The notes beneath the pieces were generated by a model that saw only the letters and a list, made by a program, of their open reading frames with translations, was not told the origin of the DNA and did not search any database. The position numbers and the translations under genes were made by a program. From Cyclina sinensis (taxonomy: Eukaryota > Mollusca > Bivalvia > Venerida > Veneridae), in NCBI GenBank assembly GCA_012932295.1, contig JAAONU010000011.1, positions 41,294,352 to 41,358,351 on the forward strand: DNA of 64,000 nt, in the 5' to 3' direction. This document shows positions 59,417 through 64,000 of the stretch, piece after piece. Position 1 is the first letter of the stretch. Every line of letters begins with the position of its first letter.

Positions 59417-62400
59417 ATGATTCATGTATTACTATTCACCATTCTTGGAGTTATACTCACATTCCTTATGTTAGCAAAGAGAAAATGCGTGAAAGGAAAG
59501 AGGATACTCGGCCCAAATGGGTTGCCGTTTATTGGAAGTTTTCTTAATTTAAAACCAGAAAACATTCACCAAAAATTTTCAGATTATGCTGAAATCTATG
59601 GAGAGATATTTCAAGTTAAAATGTTGAATTTCAATCTTGTGGTCCTGAATACTGCGCATTTAATCAGAGCAACTTCCGACGATCTATATAAGGAATATCT
59701 TAATGATAGACCGGAAACTTTCTATGGGGAAATGGTCCTCTTTGGCTCTCAAAGCACGGCGTTCTACAAGGATGGGTACTCTCTCGCTCACAATAGTCTG
59801 AGGAAAGGCTTTACAAGAGCATTGTACCAGTTTGTACAGTGCCCTGAGCAGAACATCAATGAACTGTTGCATGGCGATCTAATGAAGGACATTGAACTTC
59901 AGAACGGTGCAGATTTCGAGTTTACTTCTAGGATTCAAAGGTCCTTGACAAAGCTTTTGTTATATACGGTAAAGAACTCCCATGTTTTAAGATATTAACG
60001 ATACACATGTTTTTGTTTAGAGTTTATGCTGGAGAATGTTGCAATTTTAGGATTTACACGTGCAATTTATTTTAGATTTCTTTGCCTGTTTGTTTTAGAT
60101 AAGACTTACAGACAGTTTTTGTATTGCGTAGTAGAATATTTCAACGATATTAAACAAATATGATGTTTTTATCAGGTCATAGCAACAGCACCATATCGTT
60201 TCATTTATGAATGCTCTGAGTAAGACATTAATTTCTAGTGCCTCAAAACCGTTATTTTTTTTTATTCTAACCCTTTAAACATTTTATTTCAATGCATAGC
60301 TGACCGGCGAGGTTTTTAACGGTGATGGAAATGACCTCTCTGTAATTTGGGAGTACACAAATATGGTAGACATTCTGGTAAATCCTAGAGTCAACAATGC
60401 CATGACGTCATTTCCGTTTCTCTATAAGATGCCCGGGCCATATGCATCATACGTCGCAGCAATCATGAAGGCAAAGGAAAATATAGTTAAAAACGTGTTT
60501 AGACAACAAAAGGTAGATAATCTTTATTTGCTTTTTCACTTATTAATAAATGGAGCATCGAGTTTATTCAATGTTTCGTTAAAAGCGTAAATAATTATGT
60601 TTCACCCATGGTAGGTCCAGCAGATTTAGCTGACATTTACAGTAAGTTAAAAGTAGATTTTCTTTGCAAGATACATACAAACAAACCAGAATTTAATACT
60701 AAAAATCTCAACTGAAAGGGCATTTCTCAAAATTTGCGAGTAGCTATAACATGTAAAATTTCAAAACATATACTGTTGAATTGCCCTAAACTGTATATTA
60801 CGAAGAAGAAACGTAACAAAACAACTTACTTAGATGAATAAAATAAATCTGATTCTAGTACTGTCAGGTAAACGCAGCAACTCATTTTGAGGTAGCAACA
60901 TGTCATCGAAAGTTGTCAAGGGAAACGATACGTCGATCAAAGAGATTTTTTTAAATAAAAGGTATAGTGTGTATGGGTGAAAAAGAAATTAATGTTAACT
61001 AAATGTAATTTATAAATGTTATGACCTGTAAAAGAAAACCAAATCTTGTTCGTGTATGCAATTATATTAAATATGTAATGGGGATACGTCAAAATGCCTT
61101 GGCTTGAATGTTACTTTCCTTAATGTTTTGTATATCCATGTAAGTTGTTTGTGTTGTTTTTGTTATGCTATTATGTCTTTGCCATGTGTGTAGATATTTC
61201 TGTAAATGGCCAAAGATAAGTATTTGTCGATGTTGCCAATAAACTTTGAAACTTGTTAACATTTCTGATGTTATAATTGCAGGAAAGCTACATGCATGGG
61301 GTAATTCGAGGTTTCATTGACTGCTATCTTGAACAACAACATAATGACATTGAAAAAGGACGGGATGTATACTTCACAGATGAGATAATCATTTGTCAGA
61401 TGCTGGAATTGTGCGCTTCTGGTAAATCAAACACTCAAAAAGGGATATTGTCTGTACTTTCATTTTATTCAAATGAACTACGTTTCATGAGTAACTACTT
61501 AAAGTCCCTAAGCAATTTTACTATTAATGATTTTTACGAAAATCGTTGTACTACGAGAGGTTTCTTTGATCCCCGAGCCTTTTTTAAATATCTTATCTAA
61601 ATAAGATGCGAGTTAAAGAAAATAAGAAACAACGTAAACCTATTAATTGTGGTGCGATTATACATGAAAATTATTTTTTACCTGGCGAGGAGCACCAGTT
61701 ATGCCTGTTCTGTTAATCAGTGTATTTATTAGATACCCAGCACTTTAATCAGTATAATAGCTCTATTGTTGATGCGGGTCATCTAAAATCAGTTTCACAA
61801 ACAAAATGTATCTGTAAACCAAACTATATATTCTCTACGCAACAATGATGACTGGCAGATATAGTCGTCATACAGCAAATCATTTTAGCTCATGATAAAG
61901 GTGAAATGCTTGTACTTCTGTCTTACGCATTAAATTTATCTATAAGTAAACACATTGAACTTTTTTTACATAAATGCTCATCCCTTACAATACTAGAAAC
62001 TGTAAAGATTTAAATGTCTGTTGGGCATGACCTCCTTCTGCAGATATTCAGAATGAAAATATTATTTCAGTGTTTCTTGTAGTTATCCTCATTTTCTCTT
62101 TGATTGTTTTTCATATGTGTCTGCCTATCATCTCTTACTGCACAGTTATGTTGACGACTTGGGGAGCAATCATTAATACGTTTCTGTGTTTGGTGAAGAA
62201 TCCAAAATACCAAGACAAGATATTCGAAGAGCTCAAGAGACTTGGGAAAGATCTCAGTTACAACGATAAGGCAGCTTGTCCTTTCTTTGAGGCAGTGGAG
62301 ATGGAAGTTCATAGATATGTGACTGGATTTCCGCTGCTTTTACCGAGGAAAAATAATACTCCCCTACAGTTTGAAGGGTACCACTTACCAAGGATAGCAT

Positions 62401-63505
62401 CGTAAGCAAATCCTGAAAAAAGTCCAGGAAAAAACAACTGTACTAATAAAACAATGAAAAGTATTTCCGTTTTAGAAAAACGAAGCCCACTGTTATGAGT
62501 AGAGGTGCGAAATTACTATTTAGCATGAGTATTTCTACAGGTAGGAGAACTGAACAGTTTTGTTCAGAGCTCGGATCAGACATCGGTTTCATCTTATCAT
62601 ACATGTTTTATCCCTAAGACGTTATCATATATTGCTATATAGTCCTTCCGTGTTAGCATTGGTATTTAAGCTCATGTTTTACTGTGAAGAAATCAATATA
62701 ATATATTTAATTAGATGTTAATTGTTCCAGGTAATTGGAAATATTTGGCACATTCATCATGACGAGAAGATTTGGGGCGATCCATGGAACTTCAGGCCGG
62801 AGAGATGGCTAGATGACTCAGGAAATCTAGTATCAAGTGATCATATTTACAGAAAGAGGTAAGCAGCTACATTCAAACCAATATCAGTGTCAGTAACATT
62901 TTCGTTTTACTTGTAAGGTCTGAGTCGTTATAATTTGTTTCCTTTACACTAAAGAATCACATGTTTTAGCTGTTGATCGTTTTCAAAACGACAAGGGTTA
63001 ACATCAAGGTATAAAAATAGAAGTGTTATTACGTTCAATATTTTTTTTCACAATGAAAATGAGAACAGCGTCATCACTTAACCTTATTTTTGAGCTAATT
63101 AATTGCAAAATATTAATATTAATATGGATAATATGTAATATTTCTAATGTCTAGTTTTAAAAGATTTCTGTAGAGAAAGTTGGCGTTTGATTTTCTTTCT
63201 AACTGAATTTTTTTAATTATGACCAGATGCACAGATGCTTAGTGTACTATTTTTAAGCCTCAGATCGAACATGTAAATTTCCTTTCAGTTGGTTTCCATT
63301 TGGCCACGGTAGGCGGAGATGTATCGGTGAACAGTTTACTCGTACACGCTATTTTCTGTACGTGGCTTCTCTTCTCAGACGCTGGAAATTCATCGAATCA
63401 CCTGGAAGTTGCAGGTCATGTGACCCAAGAGATCAATCTCAGTTTGACGTCAAAGTAACATTACGGACAAAACCTTTCTGTTGTCGAGTTGAAGAACGAA
63501 ATTAA
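59417..63505 (+). CDS. Cytochrome P450 (clan 2-like), six exons
   Basis: Exons are 59417-59968, 60300-60512, 61283-61421, 62146-62401, 62731-62858 and 63289-63505 (TAA), about 501 residues, the usual length of a microsomal P450. The start at 59417 gives a hydrophobic anchor (about 3-21) followed by KRKCVKGKRILGPNGLPFIG, the usual membrane stop and proline hinge. Other landmarks: K-helix ExxR (Glu355, Arg358), meander FRPERW in exon 5, and haem-binding FPFGHGRRRCIGE with Cys441 in exon 6. These enzymes oxidise lipophilic substrates at the endoplasmic reticulum using NADPH-P450 reductase; the substrate cannot be told. Oddities: the I-helix reads SGVMLTTWG with no acidic residue before Thr, and near 62390 one base is missing in a CCAAGG run (CCAAAGG would restore LPKDSIVIGNIW across the intron). 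Read literally, the frame stops after exon 4. Confidence 0.88.
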
Positions 63506-63715
63506 AATTTTATCTCTAAAATATTCTTGCCTTCCAATGGATTGCAATATTTAATAATAATTTGTAGCAAAATACATTCAAACGCTGTCTTCATTTACAA
63601 CTTTACTTTCAATATAAACTGTTCGATATAGTTGCCAGGATCATAAAAAGAATCCAAGAAGCGATGTCCATAATGTAAACATTTAAGAAAAAGCAAACGT
63701 GCATCCAAATTTTCA

Positions 63716-63721
63716 AATAAA
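63716..63721 (+). terminator. Candidate polyadenylation signal of the P450 gene
   Basis: AATAAA about 210 bp after the stop codon. A second pair (AATAAAAATAAA) lies near 63955. Confidence 0.5.
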
Positions 63722-64000
63722 GCTATGATTTCAACTTAAACTTGCATTCAACAAAGTAGATTTGGTTTTTCTCCTTTTTCTTTTTTTAAAGATGTGTCTG
63801 TCATACGATTTGAATCAAACTGACAATTATGTAGCGGACGATTTGCAAGTATTTCTAAAACGGTGTACGTTTTCTTTCATATATAATTTAACCATCTTTC
63901 TGCTTCAATAACAGGTCTGTTTTATCTTTTTGCTAATGTAACTGTAACCACACCAATAAAAATAAACAGTTCATTCTTCTCTTGATTCACAGCAATGTTC

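Overview
The window looks like nuclear DNA of a mollusc, most likely a bivalve. It is AT-rich, its genes are split into many short GT-AG exons with long introns, and repeats of kinds I associate with bivalve genomes are spread through it: satellite-core elements ending in a GGGGGTATA hairpin, MITEs with CAGTNTAGA hairpin arms, and tRNA-headed SINEs. That placement is inference from sequence style. No operons, rRNA or CRISPR arrays were seen.

Layout. (1) 0.8-14.9 kb, minus strand: the 5' part of a calponin-homology (CH) gene resembling the neuron navigators NAV2/NAV3. Three exons are visible and the gene continues beyond the left edge. Its introns hold a 145-bp satellite and a non-autonomous Mutator-like foldback element with a 9-bp target duplication. 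(2) 14.9-22.8 kb: no convincing gene; a 64-bp minisatellite, SINE-like sequence and two broken non-LTR retrotransposon tails. (3) 22.8-47.0 kb, plus strand: the centrepiece, a 27-exon gene. It encodes a ubiquitin-like domain, a B-box zinc finger, a MUS81-type winged helix plus ERCC4 nuclease with the catalytic residues kept, about nine ubiquitin-interacting motifs (UIMs), three MIU-like motifs, a TAF1-type zinc knuckle and a basic coiled coil. I know of no described nuclease with this architecture. (4) 51.4-55.6 kb, minus strand: a four-exon DUF1399 (glycine-rich domain-containing, GRDP-like) gene with a Cys/Gly-rich tail. (5) 59.4-63.5 kb, plus strand: a complete six-exon cytochrome P450.

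Exons were joined by hand from splice sites and phase; every junction given keeps the frame except where stated. Single-base frameshifts interrupt otherwise well-kept coding sequence: two in the GRDP-like gene, one in the P450, and at least twelve in the long tail exons of the nuclease gene. Their pattern (coding signal resumes at once in another frame, and the three best-placed ones lie in homopolymers) suggests residual long-read assembly error more than true decay, but this cannot be settled here.

The genes are independent eukaryotic loci and no shared pathway is implied. The candidate new system is one polypeptide: a structure-specific nuclease with both a ubiquitin-like domain and many ubiquitin readers, suggesting recruitment to ubiquitylated chromatin or stalled replication forks.
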